A stretch of DNA of 64,000 nucleotides from Candidatus Pantoea haifensis (GCA_018842655.1 JAGTWN010000004.1:3348001-3412000); one strand, 5' to 3'. Shown: positions 29,060 to 40,583, counted from the stretch's first letter. Notes: a model not told the origin generated them from the letters alone. Numbers and translations: made by a program.

Positions 29060-32000
29060 TCAGGATAATTTGCCAACAGCAGCAGCGATTTCTGGCAACG
29101 CAGCGCGGGCAAACAGCTCTTCAAAATCAGGCAGATGGCCTAACACCTCACGGTTACAGGCGTCCTGATACATGATCCAGCCATACGTTGCCAGGCTGTC
29201 CATTGAGCGGATGTTGCGTTGCGTCAGCGCCGCTTTGTAATCTGACATACGCTTAGTGCCAATCAGGCTGGCTAACTCGTCATCGCTGTAACTTTCGATG
29301 GCGGAGCGAGCATGACGTTGCAGCTTGCTAATCAGCGAGAAATCCTCTGTCATCAGCAGATTGCGCACGGCTTTCTCAACCGCAGGATCTTCTACTGAAG
29401 TGCCTTTCGGCAATTTACCCAACGCCAGCTGTTGTGCAAAGCTCAACACGGTGTAGTTATTCAGCAGAACAAACATTTCTAACGTATCAGTTGCACCATA
29501 AGCAGGTACAGCGCCATTCGCGATGGTTTTACCTTCACGCCATGCCGATTTAAACTTGGCAACCTGATGGCCTGCCAGCGCGGTTGAAAGTTCTTCCAGC
29601 AAATCTTTACGCGATTTAGCCTTCAGGATCTCGCCGCCGTCCTGATAAAGCAGCAGTGAGCGTGGCATGACGTAGACAAAGTGCTGGCATTCGGTTTCCC
29701 AGTTTTCCAGCAGCCAGGCTGCACGCGGCGAATGAGTCGTTTCCAGATGCCAGTTCAGCATGGTCAGCACTGCTTGCTTATGCACCTGCGCCATTTCATC
29801 CTGATCGGCAATGGAGCCGAACAGCACGGAATCGCCTGCGGCATGGCTGGCCAGCGAACCATACGGGTCGTATTGGTAAGCGAAACCGCCGCTCATGCCG
29901 TTGCCGAAACCTTTACCGAAAGTCCCCAGGTTCAGGATGGCGCCGTTAGTCATGTACTCGCAGCAGAAATCACCCACGCCTTCGACCACTGCCGTTGCGC
30001 CGGAGTTACGCACGGCGAAGCGGTCACCCGCCTGACCCTGCACAAACAAGCGTCCGCCTGTCGCACCAAATAGCGCAAAGTTACCAATCAGTACGTTGCC
30101 GTCGCTGTCTTGTGCGCCGCCGCCCGGCGACATAACAACCAACTCGCCTCCGCACTGACCTTTGCCTACGCCGTCGTTACAGGTGCCATAATGCTTCATC
30201 TGCATACCGTCGTTGCAGAAAGCGCCAAATGACTGACCGGCTGAGCCAGAAGTGGTGATTTTCACGGTTTCAGGTGCCAGGTAACGGCGGCCACGATCGT
30301 CCTGCAGAACCGCTGGCATCAGTTTCAGTTGTTCAGCAGTCAGCGTATGGTTCAGCATGCGTTCGATGTCGATCGCTAACTGTCCGCCCACGCTCTTGTT
30401 ACGGTTGTTCAGCGTCACGTTATTGCCCAGGGCAATTTCATGCTTACCACGCGCAACCAGTTCGCTGTTCAGCTGCTCAATCCAGCCATCATCCAGTTCG
30501 AAATCTTTTTCCAGATAAACCGGCTGATCGATTTTCAGCTCTGGCACAACAGTCAACATTGCGCGCAGGTCGAGCTTGCCAACTTCCAGCGGATGATCCA
30601 TCAGGTGCAACAAGTCAGAACGCCCCCGTGCTTCACGCAATGAACGCAGGCCCATGCGCGCCAGAATTTCACGCACTTCATGCGCAACGTTCATGAAATA
30701 CTGCGCCAGCTGACGCGGATCACCGTCGAATGCTTCGGCATTGGTGGTTAAACCGGCCGGGCATTTAACGTTACAGTTTTTCGCCATCACGCATTTCAGC
30801 ATCATCAGCGCGGTAGTGCCGAACTCAAAGCTGTCACCACCCAGCAGCGCCGATTTCACAACATCGCTACCGGTTTGCTGTGCGCCAGAACAGCGCAGCT
30901 GCACTTTTTCACGCAAGCCGTTAGCACACAGAGCCTGGTGTACTTCTGCGATACCGATTTCTGCTACACGTCCGGTATATTTCAGGCTGGTTACGGACGC
31001 TGCACCGGTTCCGCCTGTGTTGCCCGCGACGTTAATGACGTCTGCACCCGCTTTCGCGACGCCAACAGCGATGGTGCCAATCCCTTCAGAAGAAACCAGT
31101 TTAACGATGACGCGGACACGTGCAGCTTTGCAGTCGTGAATCAACTGCGCCAAATCCTCGATGGAATAGGTATCGTGATGCGGTGGCGGTGATACCAGTT
31201 CAACACCCGGTGTACCGCCGCGCGCTGCCGCGATTTCAACGGTTACTTTCGGTGCCGGTAACTGACCGCCTTCGCCAGGCTTCGCACCCTGACCAATTTT
31301 AATTTCCAGCTCTTCCAGCATCGGATCGGCAAGATAGGCCGCCCAGACGCCAAAGCGGCCTGATGCCAGCTGCTTGATACGTGATGCGCGGATGGTGCCA
31401 TGACGTGAATAGTGCTCACCACCTTCACCACAGTTGCTCATGCCGCCAACCATATTAGTCCCGTGTGCAACGGCTTCGTGTGCCGGGGCTACCAGCGCAC
31501 CATGGCTCATTGCACCTGAAGCAAAGGTGCGCGTGATTTCACAGGCTGGCTGGATCTCGCTCAGCGGCAGTGAGGGCAGGGTAGTGAAAATACGCGACAG
31601 ATACTCTGCGGCTTTGCCGTAAGCGATAACATTTAAGCCGCCGTTGACCACTTCGGTGCTTTCGATTTCGGCGTTGAAACGTGACTTCAGCGCACGTGAC
31701 AGCGCGGCCAGGCGCTCATTTTCTGGCTTAAGACCGCTGATAGCATCAGTCAGGCGCAGCGTAAAATGATTGAGACTGCCATCAACGGCTTCACAGACTA
31801 AGCCGCGGGTTGCAAATCCGTTGTTGGTCAGCGAATAGCGGCCCAGCTTGCGACGGAATTCTGCTTCGCTGTCGATGTGGGTCAAATCAGCCGGGAAAGC
31901 CAGAATATCACGCAGCGCAGCCGGACGACGTTTACGTTCTTCATACATCAGGCTGGAGAACTGGCGATAATCCGCCGTGATGGCGAAATTATTGATCACC

Positions 32001-34590
32001 TCATTTGGAATGCGCTCAAAGCTGCTGTCTTTAAACGACTCCGCTTTGATACCGAATGCGTTATCCAGCTTGGCCAGCGTCATCAGGCGGATAAAGTTAT
32101 CCTCTTCACGCGCTTTATCCGCAAAGCGGATCGGCTCTTCGGTCATATCAATAAAGGTACGTACGGCGATGGTGCCGTAAGAGTGACCAGCACCTTCAGC
32201 ACGTTCTTTAAACAGGCCGAGCAACGGTACTTCAGACTCGCCCTGAATTTTCAGGGCGCTCTGATGCCAGTCCACCGCCATCTGCGCGATGGTTGCAAAG
32301 CCCGCCCCACCCACTGGCGTTTTGATATTCGGGAAATATTTTTTCAGCACCGGATCGTCGGTGTTGAGGAAGTTAGGCTCAAAAAACTCACCGCAGCTGT
32401 AGCTTTCCACCGTACACAGGCCGACTTTGCCCATGGTTTTCATCAACGCTTTTTCAGCCGCTTTGGCATAGCGTTTAAAGGCTTTATTGCCTTCTTCGCC
32501 TTCGCCATATTTCTCTTCCGCCCGCATTTGCACGCCAAGCGGATAAATAGCAGACGCGCCGAAGCCCAGCGCCGCCGCAATGTGATGCGAAGAGATGCTC
32601 TGGCCGCTTTCCACAACCAGCGAGACATCGAGACGCAACCCTTCCTGCACCAAACGCTGGTTGATGGCAGAAACCACCAGCAGCATTGGAATTGCCGCGT
32701 GGGTTGACGAGATGTGGCGATCGGTAATCACCGCGATGCCACCCTGCGACCGTGCAAAATCGACAACCTGCTGTGCTAAATCATCAATGGCTTTTTCCAG
32801 CGCATCGGCGTTAGCCGTACGGCTCAGCAAATCTTTACCGGTAACTGGTTCATACAACATGTCGAAACGTGCATAAGGTGCAACGTTCTGCTCACGCAGT
32901 TTCAGCATGTCGAGGTGGTTGAGAATAGGCGAAGCCACAATGATCTGACGGCCTTTACTGCGTCCCAGATGCGGTTTTGCACCCAGCGCCACGCGCAGCG
33001 TCATGCCGTCAACTTCACGAATTGAGTCGAGCGGCGGGTTGGTTACCTGCGCAAACCGCTGCGAGAAATAGTGAGCCATGCCGCCTTCATGATCGGACAA
33101 ACCGTTAATGGCGTTGCCGTAACCCATCGCTGAGATCTTCTCTGCGCCGGTTGCCAGCATCGGATCCATCATGAATTTGAAGCTTTCCTGGTTGTAGTAG
33201 TAAGCCACGAAACGCTGGTAGGCTTTCAGGTCACCACGATAGCGCAGCGGCGAACCTTGCTGCTCAGCCGGAATCGCCGGCAGGTCTTGCAAATCGATGC
33301 GTGCTTTAGCCAGTAATGCAGAATAATCTTTTTCAGCAGCCAGTTTTTCCAGTGCCTGCAGCGTGGTGTAGCTGCGTTTTTCGCGATGATCGAAGTAGAG
33401 CATACCGCCCGCTTCAATACGGCCACGACGCAGGACGCTTTCCGGTGGGAAAGCAATCTGGCCCGCTTCCGACATCGCACCAATATAGTCTGCTGTTTCA
33501 ACTGAACGCAGCGGACGCAGGCCGAGGCGATCAAGGCGTGCGCCAATCACTTCACCATTACCAAAGATTAATGCCGCAGGGCCATCGTTCTTCTCTTCGT
33601 ACAGCGAAAAGTATTCCAGCATGTTGCGCACTTCAGGAGATAACGACGTATCGTTTTCCCAGGCTGGCGGCATCATAGAGACCACGGCGGTGATCAGGTC
33701 GAGGCTGTCTTCCATCAAACGGCTGTGGATGCTCTGATCGAGACGTGAACTGTCTGACTGTCCTTTCGGGCGCACAATCGTTTTACCGCGCGCCAGCGCC
33801 AGTGCAGAACTCCGCAATACGGTTTTTACGGTCAGTGTTCAGTTCGCCATTGTGCGCCATCAGGCGGAACGGCTGCGCCATCGTTGTGTGAGGATCGGTA
33901 TTGGTCGAGAAACGGGTATGGAAAAACAGCCCGCGTACCTGATGATCGGGATCGGTCAGATCTTTGAAGTAAGGGATCACTTCATTCGAATTCAGGCGCG
34001 CTTTGAAAACCTGAGTACGTGACGAGAGTGACAGCGGATAAAGTCCGCCAAATTCACTTTCAGTAAAGGCACGTGCTTCAATGGTCAGCAGGGCGCGATA
34101 GATACGCTGTTCAAAATCATTTTGATCAACGACATCCTGCGGCGCGGTAAAAATCCACTGCACAATCGGCAGCTGGAACTGCACGGCAGCCGGACGCGTT
34201 ACGCTGCTGTCTAGCGGCATATCACGTTTTTGGATAATCGGCAGATTGAAGCTGTTCAGCGTCTCTTCGACCAGCTGTTCGGCGTTGGCACGCAGGGTTG
34301 CATCTTTTGGTACAAAGAAGTTGCCGACGCCAAAGCGACCGGCTTCCAGCGCCTGTCCGGTAATTTTGCGGAAGAAGTGCAAAGAGAGATCGACGTTTAC
34401 CCCAGCGCCGTCACCGACGCCTTCAGCCGACATGCCCCCGGTGAGGTACAGTACAAAGGGCACTATGCGCCATCTGCAGGATCTCATGGGTCTGCTCGCC
34501 GTCCTTACGGGTAATGAAACCTACACCACAGCTATCACTCCCTGCTGCTGGGTTATACAAGCCATAGGATTCAGGTTTTTGAATGGACAT
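29060..34590 (-). CDS. long glutamate synthase large subunit-like protein (GltB family), frameshifted
   Basis: About 1,840 residues after repair. N-terminal Ntn amidotransferase with Cys21 (GSDSCGVGFITRK) after a 20-residue propeptide, then the central domain, the FMN barrel (TRTFASGAMSHGALVAPAHE, NVAGNTGGTGAASV), an iron-sulfur motif CVMAKNCNVKC (C-x5-C-x3-C, one residue shorter than the usual C-x5-C-x4-C), the GXGXG helix domain, and a tail of about 185 residues beyond where E. coli GltB ends. The frame is broken at 34435-34439 (two C lost from the plus-strand run; HRGGMSAEG) and 33808-33809 (one extra base; AESALALARG). It makes glutamate from glutamine and 2-oxoglutarate, by family. No gltD follows; a CysJ-like gene does. 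Start 34590 has GGAGACC upstream. Confidence 0.88.
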
Positions 34591-35448
34591 TGAGGGTCTC
34601 CTTAAACTGCTTTTGACATTACCTGCATTGTTTTAAGCACTGAGCGCCACCAGGCGCAGTTCATTTTCATTACCGCGCGCTATGTCGCGGGCGGCGTCAC
34701 ACCGAGCAAATCACGCCAGACATGGGTAAAACGTCCATGATTGAGCTGCTCTTTTATTTCCGTTCTCTTAAAGGAGATGACTTACACCATGCGGGAGTCT
34801 TCTTGTTGCATAGATATGCCGAGAGACTGGCCCGTCAGGAAAGCTTTCAGCGGATTCCCAACTTATCGGGAAAGTGTAAAGAGGTCAAATAACGAGACTT
34901 GTCAGGGTTATTAGGGCTGTTTTGAATATAATTACATGAATTTTATGGTTTTTTAGCTTTAATTTGTTGTGGTTAACCGCAACGTTTCCTCCCAGGAAAT
35001 GTGAACTGTCTCACTGTAGTGCAGCGGCCTGATCTCTGCACCATGCTGGTGATAGCCCCTTTAACAGCATGAAATGCTGTTCAGGACAATTCATGCGCAG
35101 GATGTATCTGTTTTTCTTATGTCAGCTTATTTGAATAAAACAGGGGGACGTTATAAGTAAAATTAATCAACAGCGACATGCTTAAAACTGCGCTTAATAT
35201 GAATGGATATGCAAAAATAAGAGTGAGCCTGTGCAACAGACCGTTGCCAGGGTATTGAATAAACGACAAGCAAATGTAGTGCCATTGAACAGGCGGCCCT
35301 ACAGATTATTCAGTTAGCACAATTAGTCAAGGGTTTTAATACTCTTGTCATAAACGTCGGCGAACAGCGCGACTGATGCACCAAAACAGAGCATTAGCAG
35401 CGATATCTTCCCTGTTCACGGCTTCGCCCACAGGGTATTTACGCTATC
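34591..35448. other. 858-bp gene-free region between gltB-like gene and arcB
   Basis: No convincing gene is seen. It should hold the promoter of the long GltB gene on one strand and the arcB promoter on the other. Notable elements are a CRP-like site (TGTGAACTGTCTCACT, 35000-35015) and an 8-bp hairpin AACAGCAT/ATGCTGTT (35063-35081). E. coli has yhcC in this interval; it is absent here. Confidence 0.6.
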
Positions 35449-35478
35449 ATGAGCCTGTTTCTCATTCAGGGAGCTTTT

Positions 35479-37821
35479 ATGAAACAAATTCGCCTGCTGG
35501 CGCAATATTACGTTGATCTGATGGTCAAGCTTGGACTGGTGCGCTTTTCGCTGCTTCTGGCCTCGGCATTAGTCGTATTAGCCATGATTGTTCAAATGGC
35601 GGTCACAATGGTGCTGCGAGGTCACGTAGAGAGTATCGATATGGTTCGATCGGTATTTTTCGGTCTGCTGATCACGCCGTGGGCCGTTTATTTTCTCTCT
35701 GTAGTTGTCGATCAGCTGGAAGAGTCGCGCCAACGGCTGGCGCGGTTGGTCGATAAGCTGGAAGAGATGCGCACCCGCGATCTGGAGCTGAATCAGCAAA
35801 TGCAGGAGACCATTTCACAGCTCAATCAGGAAATCGCCGACCGTAAAAAAGCGGAGCAGGCGCGCGAGCAGGTAATGGATAAATTGCGCGAAGAAGTTGC
35901 CCGACGTGAGCAGGCACAAATCGAACTGGAACAACAGTCATCTTTCCTGCGCTCATTTCTGGACGCCTCGCCCGACCTGGTATTCTATCGCAATATTGAT
36001 AAGCAATTTTCTGGCTGCAACCGCGCCATGGAATTGCTGACTGGCAAAAGCGAGAAACAGCTGATTGGCCTTACACCGCGCGATATTTATGACGAAGATG
36101 CCGCTACCAAAGTATTAGAAACTGACGAAAAAGTATTCCGGCACAACGTCTCGCTGACGTATGAACAGTGGCTGCAATATCCGGATGGACGCAAAGCCTG
36201 TTTTGAGATCCGCAAAGTGCCTTATTACGACCGCGTGGGTAAACGCAGTGGGCTGATGGGTTTTGGACGCGATATAACCGAGCGTAAGCGTTATCAGGAC
36301 GCGTTAGAGAATGCCAGCCGGGAAAAGACGACCTTTATCTCAACAATCAGCCACGAGCTGCGTACGCCGCTTAACGGCATCGTCGGATTAAGCCGCATCT
36401 TGCTGGATACCGATCTGAATCAAGAACAGCTCAAGTACCTCAAAACCATCCACGTTTCGGCTATCACGCTCGGTAACATCTTTAATGACGTCATTGAAGT
36501 CGACAAAATTGAGCGCCGAAAAGTGCAACTCGATAATCAGCCTCTCGACTTCACCAGTTTCCTGGCCGACCTGGAAAACCTCTCTGGCTTGCTGGCGCAG
36601 CCGAAAGGGCTGAAATTTGTTATGGCGCCTCAGTTACCGCTGCCACATAAAATCTCTACGGATGGCACGCGGCTGCGTCAGATTTTATGGAATTTGATCG
36701 GCAATGCCGTGAAGTTTACCCAGCAGGGTGAAATTGTCGTGCGCGTTGCTTATGAGCAGGATGGAACATTGCGTTTCGAGGTGCAGGATTCCGGCCTCGG
36801 TATCCGCCAGGAAGAGCAGGATAAAATTTTCGCTATGTATTATCAGGTAAAAGATCAGCATGGTGGAAAACCGGCGACCGGCACAGGTATCGGCCTGGCG
36901 GTTTCGCGTCGGCTGGCGCAAGCCATGGGGGCGATATCAGCGTCAGCAGCGCACCGGGTAAAGGTTCCTGCTTCACCGTGGTGATAAAAGCGCCACGTGT
37001 TGCCGAAGAGGTTGAAGATGACAGTGTAGATAACAGCCTGCCACTGCCTGCGTTACATGTGCTGCTGGTTGAAGATATTGAACTGAATGTCATTGTGGCA
37101 CGCTCGGTGCTGGAAAAACTGGGCTGTAGCGTTGAGGTGGCCATGACCGGTAGCGAGGCGCTGAACCTGTTTGATCCATTCGAGTTCGATCTGGTTCTGC
37201 TGGATATTCAACTGCCCGATATGACCGGACTGGATGTATCACGCGCTATCCATAAAAGTACCAAAGCAGCGCGCTGCCACCGCTGGTTGCGCTAACAGCC
37301 AACGTGCTTAAAGACAAAAAAGAGTATCTCGATGCCGGGATGGATGATGTGCTGAGTAAGCCACTGGCTGTGCCGGCGCTGACGGCAATTATCAAGAAAT
37401 TCTGGGATCATCAGGAAGAGCCTGGTGATGAGGTGGAGCGCCCGACAGAAGATAAAACGAGCACGCTGTTGGATGTGCCGATGCTGGAGCAGTATCTCGA
37501 ATTGGTTGGCCCGGGCCTTATTACCCAGAGTCTGACAATGTTTGAACAAATGATGCCAGGTTATCTGGATGTTTTAGACTCTAACCTGATGGCACGTGAC
37601 CAAAAGGGCATCGCAGAGGAAGGACACAAAATTAAAGGCGCAGCGGGTTCGGTGGGTTTGCAGCACTTACAAATGTTGGCGAAGCAGATCCAGACACCAG
37701 AATTGCCTGCATGGTGGGACAATGTGGTGGAGTGGATTGACGAGTTGAAGCATGAGTGGCGTCACGATGTGCAGGTATTACGTGACTGGGTAGCTGAAAA
37801 AGAACGGGCTGGAAAAAATGA
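35479..37821 (+). CDS. arcB: aerobic respiration control sensor kinase ArcB, frameshifted
   Basis: Tripartite hybrid histidine kinase that senses quinone redox state and phosphorylates ArcA. Two membrane segments (about 23-45 and 57-77), a coiled-coil linker, a PAS domain, the transmitter with His292 (STISHELRTPLNG), a receiver with Asp576 (LVLLDIQLPDM) and an HPt domain with His717 (EEGHKIKGAAGS); all three numbers equal those of E. coli after repair. Three losses break the frame: one G at 36927-36931, one A at 37254-37257, and one A at 37813-37818, which removes the natural stop (..AGKK). Repair gives about 781 residues. Start 35479 follows GGAG. The 3' end overlaps the ArcZ terminator. Confidence 0.95.
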
Positions 37822-37933
37822 CCCCAGCCGAGGCCGGGGTGCGCGAATACTGCGCCAACACCAGGGAAAAAGATACTGCTGCTATGCTTAGCGTATTTGA
37901 GTGCAACAGTAGGGTATTGGTTAACACTGACAT
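37813..37933 (-). ncRNA. arcZ: Hfq-dependent sRNA ArcZ
   Basis: The minus strand carries the conserved ArcZ seed and 3' part: TTTCCCTGGTGTTGGCGCAG, then TATTCGCGCACCCCGGC and a GC-rich terminator ending GGGGTCATTTTTT. In E. coli ArcZ is about 121 nt, lies opposite the arcB 3' end, activates rpoS and represses arcB. The position is the same here. The 5' end is set only by the E. coli length; the 5' half is not recognisably conserved. Confidence 0.88.
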
Positions 37934-38145
37934 CACCTTAGCAAATTCGTCTTAACTTGCGACAAGATTCATTAAATTGTGTGATGTTGAGCAGCGTTTA
38001 AATACAGAAAACATTAATTTGACAACACAGTCAAGCAAGGAATTAATTTCCGCGATGTATTGCGGAAATTTTGTACAGATGTTCTGTTTTTTGCGCGCTT
38101 TTACATCAGAAAGAGAGCTTTGCAGGAAAACCCATCGTGTAAAAA

Positions 38146-38176
38146 AGCCCTCACAAGAAAAACAGGGCTTTTTTAC
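38146..38176. terminator. bidirectional terminator of unknown transcript
   Basis: AAAAAAGCCCT/AGGGCTTTTTT stem with a 12-base loop. It would give U runs on either strand, yet no annotated gene ends nearby. Confidence 0.7.
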
Positions 38177-38226
38177 TATCTAACTTAATGAAAAATAAAG
38201 AACTATAGTCATTTATTGGCTTGTTA

Positions 38227-38242
38227 TCCAAAACGTTTTGGA
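38227..38242. promoter_or_regulatory. orphan LacI/GalR-type operator-like palindrome
   Basis: TCCAAAACGTTTTGGA is a perfect 16-bp palindrome with the central CG and flanking A/T tracts typical of LacI/GalR-family operators. The nearest start codon on the plus strand (mtgA) is 449 bases away. Confidence 0.5.
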
Positions 38243-38690
38243 AACGTGAAAGAGAAAATTCGGATCTCAGGCTTTACCAATCAAAACAGGAAAAATAATT
38301 GGTTAAATCTTAGACTGTAGACGCCGCAAATTGTAAAGATTGAGTTAAGAAACTGTATGTTACTTAGATTAATCCGATCTCTCAGTGAAAAAGAAATGAG
38401 GCGCTCTTTTTTTATAGTTAAATAATGTGAAACATTCAAGGGAGGGCTTATCACGAACCGTTAAGTGTTTATTCGTAAATTATCTTAGTGATACGCATCA
38501 CTGGAACCGATTCCTTTTCGACGGAAGTGCTTGATGTCATTCGATCTGTTGACGACCCGAATCAGACAGTTAAGGCGCACCGCGTAAAATTCACACAATA
38601 AGCGTGTTACTTTTTTCGGCGTAGATAAAATTTTAAGCCGCGGCTGCGAGAACAATTGATTAATGCTTAAAACGAGTAAGAGAAAATTGC

Positions 38691-39412
38691 ATGAGCAAGC
38701 ATAAAGGAAGCTTTGGGCAACGCATTAAACGTATTGTTATGCGAGGGGTTTTAGCCGTAGCAGGAATCTGGCTGGCAGGTATCGTACTTTTCTCTTTTTG
38801 CCGGTGCCCTTTTCGGCGGTCATGGTTGAGCGCCAATTGGGTGCCTGGTTGAGTGGCCGCTTTGATTATGTGGCGCACTCAGATTGGGTAGGGCACGACG
38901 CGATCTCGCCGTGGATAGCCTTAGCGGTGATTGCATCTGAAGATCAAAAATTTCCAGAGCATTGGGGTTTTGATGTCGCAGCGATTGAATCTGTACTGGA
39001 TAACAGCAACGAGAAAATGCGTGGCGCATCAACGTTGTCTCAGCAGACGGCAAAAAACCTGTTTTTATGGGATGGCCGGAACTGGGTACGTAAAGCACTG
39101 GAAGCAGGTCTGACGGTGGGTATTGAAACGGTATGGAGTAAACGTCGCATCCTGACGGTTTATCTCAACATCGCCGAGTTCGGCGCTGGCACATTTGGCG
39201 TAGAAGCCGCATCACAACGCTATTTTCACAAACCGGCCAGCCGACTTACGATGTCAGAAGCCGCGCTGTTGGCGGCGGTATTACCTAACCCGATTCGTTT
39301 TCGGGCTGATGCGCCTTCAGGCTACATCCGACAGCGTCAACAGTGGATCATGCGACAAATGCGCCAGTTGGGCGGTGAAGGATTTCTTCAGCGCAATAAA
39401 CTGATGATGTAG
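38691..39412 (+). CDS. mtgA: monofunctional biosynthetic peptidoglycan transglycosylase MtgA, frameshifted
   Basis: Inner-membrane GT51 glycosyltransferase that polymerises lipid II. An N-terminal membrane helix ([18 protein letters not shown]) precedes the catalytic domain, with the family motif [13 protein letters not shown] containing the catalytic glutamate, and [16 protein letters not shown]. The frame breaks at 38795-38799, where one T is missing from a T6 run, so [15 protein letters not shown] reads as LFSFCRCPF. Repair gives 240 residues (E. coli 242). Its stop codon directly abuts the stop of the convergent npr gene. Confidence 0.94.
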
Positions 39413-39685
39413 TTAATCTTCGTCAAAACCCGCTTCAAACAGTTCGATAACGGCTGCCAGTGCCTGGCGTTCTTCCGGGCCGCTGGCCTCAATTTCAATA
39501 TGGCCGCCTTTAGCAGAATCCAGCATCAATAGCGCGATAACGCTGCTGGCTTCCGCTTCAGTGCCGCTCTCGTTCCGCAGCAGCACTTCAGCATCAAAAC
39601 TCTGTACCAGCTCAAACAGTTTCATTGCCGGACGTGCATGCATACCCAGCTTATTTTTGATCTCTACAGTTTGTTTGACAGTCAT
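39413..39685 (-). CDS. ptsO: phosphocarrier protein NPr
   Basis: A 90-residue HPr-like protein of the nitrogen PTS, which passes phosphate from PtsP (EI-Ntr) to PtsN. The phosphorylated His16 is in [20 protein letters not shown]. It is the last gene of the rpoN operon and overlaps rapZ by four bases. The E. coli gene yrbL, normally between mtgA and npr, is missing. Confidence 0.96.
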   Translation of the reverse strand: MTVKQTVEIKNKLGMHARPAMKLFELVQSFDAEVLLRNESGTEAEASSVIALLMLDSAKGGHIEIEASGPEERQALAAVIELFEAGFDED

Positions 39686-40536
39686 GATTTGCGTTTTTCC
39701 AGCGTACGATGACGGGACTGCACATTTTTGCCGCGCGAGCGGAAATAGTCGGCTAACTGTTCCGCGATATAGACCGAACGGTGTTTACCACCGGTACAGC
39801 CGATGGCGACGGTCAGATAGCTGCGATTATTGGTTTCAAGCATTGGCAGCCATAGTTCGAGATAGCTGCGTGTCTGATAGATAAAATTATGCACTTCGGT
39901 ATGGCGATCAAGAAACGCCGCGACAGGGCGATCGAGGCCGGTCATAGGGCGCAGTTTGGGATCCCAGTGTGGATTGGGTAAAAAGCGCACATCAAAGACG
40001 TAATCGGCATCAATAGGAATGCCGTGCTTGAAGCCGAACGATTCAAACACCATGGTTAATTCGCGTTCACGTTTACCCAGCAAGCGAGTCCGAAGCATCT
40101 CTGCCAGTTCATGAACCGACATTTCAGAGGTATCAATGATCAGATCGGCACGCGAGCGCAGCGGCTCCAGCAGATCATTTTCTTCATCAATCGCACTTTC
40201 GAGCGACAAATTTTTGCTGGAAAGAGGATGCAAACGGCGTGTATCGCTGTAACGGCGAATTAGAGTGTTACGGTCAGCGTCAAGAAACAGCAGCTGAGGC
40301 GAAAATGCATCAGGCAGATTATTCAGCGCGGTTTCGAAGATTTCCGGTGACTCTGGCATGTTGCGCACATCAATACTGACGGCCGCAGAGATATTGCGTT
40401 CTGCCAGAGAGTTAGCCAGTTCAGGCAACAACACCACCGGCAGATTATCAACGCAGTAAAATCCCATGTCTTCCAGGGCGCGAAGCGCCACTGATTTTCC
40501 TGAGCCTGACCGACCGCTAACGATCATCAGCACCAT
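39682..40536 (-). CDS. rapZ: RNase adapter protein RapZ
   Basis: A 284-residue protein that binds GlmZ sRNA and brings it to RNase E, controlling glmS and cell-wall precursor synthesis. An N-terminal Walker A motif GRSGSGKS lies at residues 8-15. The C-terminal RNA-binding domain has [20 protein letters not shown] and a basic tail ([10 protein letters not shown]). It overlaps npr and follows ptsN, as in E. coli. Confidence 0.97.
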   Translation of the reverse strand: MVLMIVSGRSGSGKSVALRALEDMGFYCVDNLPVVLLPELANSLAERNISAAVSIDVRNMPESPEIFETALNNLPDAFSPQLLFLDADRNTLIRRYSDTRRLHPLSSKNLSLESAIDEENDLLEPLRSRADLIIDTSEMSVHELAEMLRTRLLGKRERELTMVFESFGFKHGIPIDADYVFDVRFLPNPHWDPKLRPMTGLDRPVAAFLDRHTEVHNFIYQTRSYLELWLPMLETNNRSYLTVAIGCTGGKHRSVYIAEQLADYFRSRGKNVQSRHRTLEKRKS

Positions 40537-40583
40537 GACCTTCTCTCCCGTTTTAAAACCGGCACGCGGCCGGTAATGACGCT

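Larger units (their letters stand above)
37934..38690. other. AT-rich 757-bp region between arcZ and mtgA with unexplained hairpins
   Basis: No supported protein gene; elbB, present here in E. coli, is absent. It contains a 9-bp perfect hairpin AATTTCCGC/GCGGAAATT (38045-38070), a two-way terminator at 38146-38176, and a 16-bp perfect palindrome at 38227-38242. A small transcript or the remains of a lost gene are both possible. Confidence 0.55.

Noticed and set aside
34777-34914. A 45-codon open frame with AAGGAG immediately before ATG
   Set aside because: The ribosome site touches the start codon, which is too close, and the residues show no signal or known family.
37977-38183. A 68-codon open frame after arcZ
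   Set aside because: It spans a hairpin and the two-way terminator, has no clear ribosome site and no recognisable protein features.
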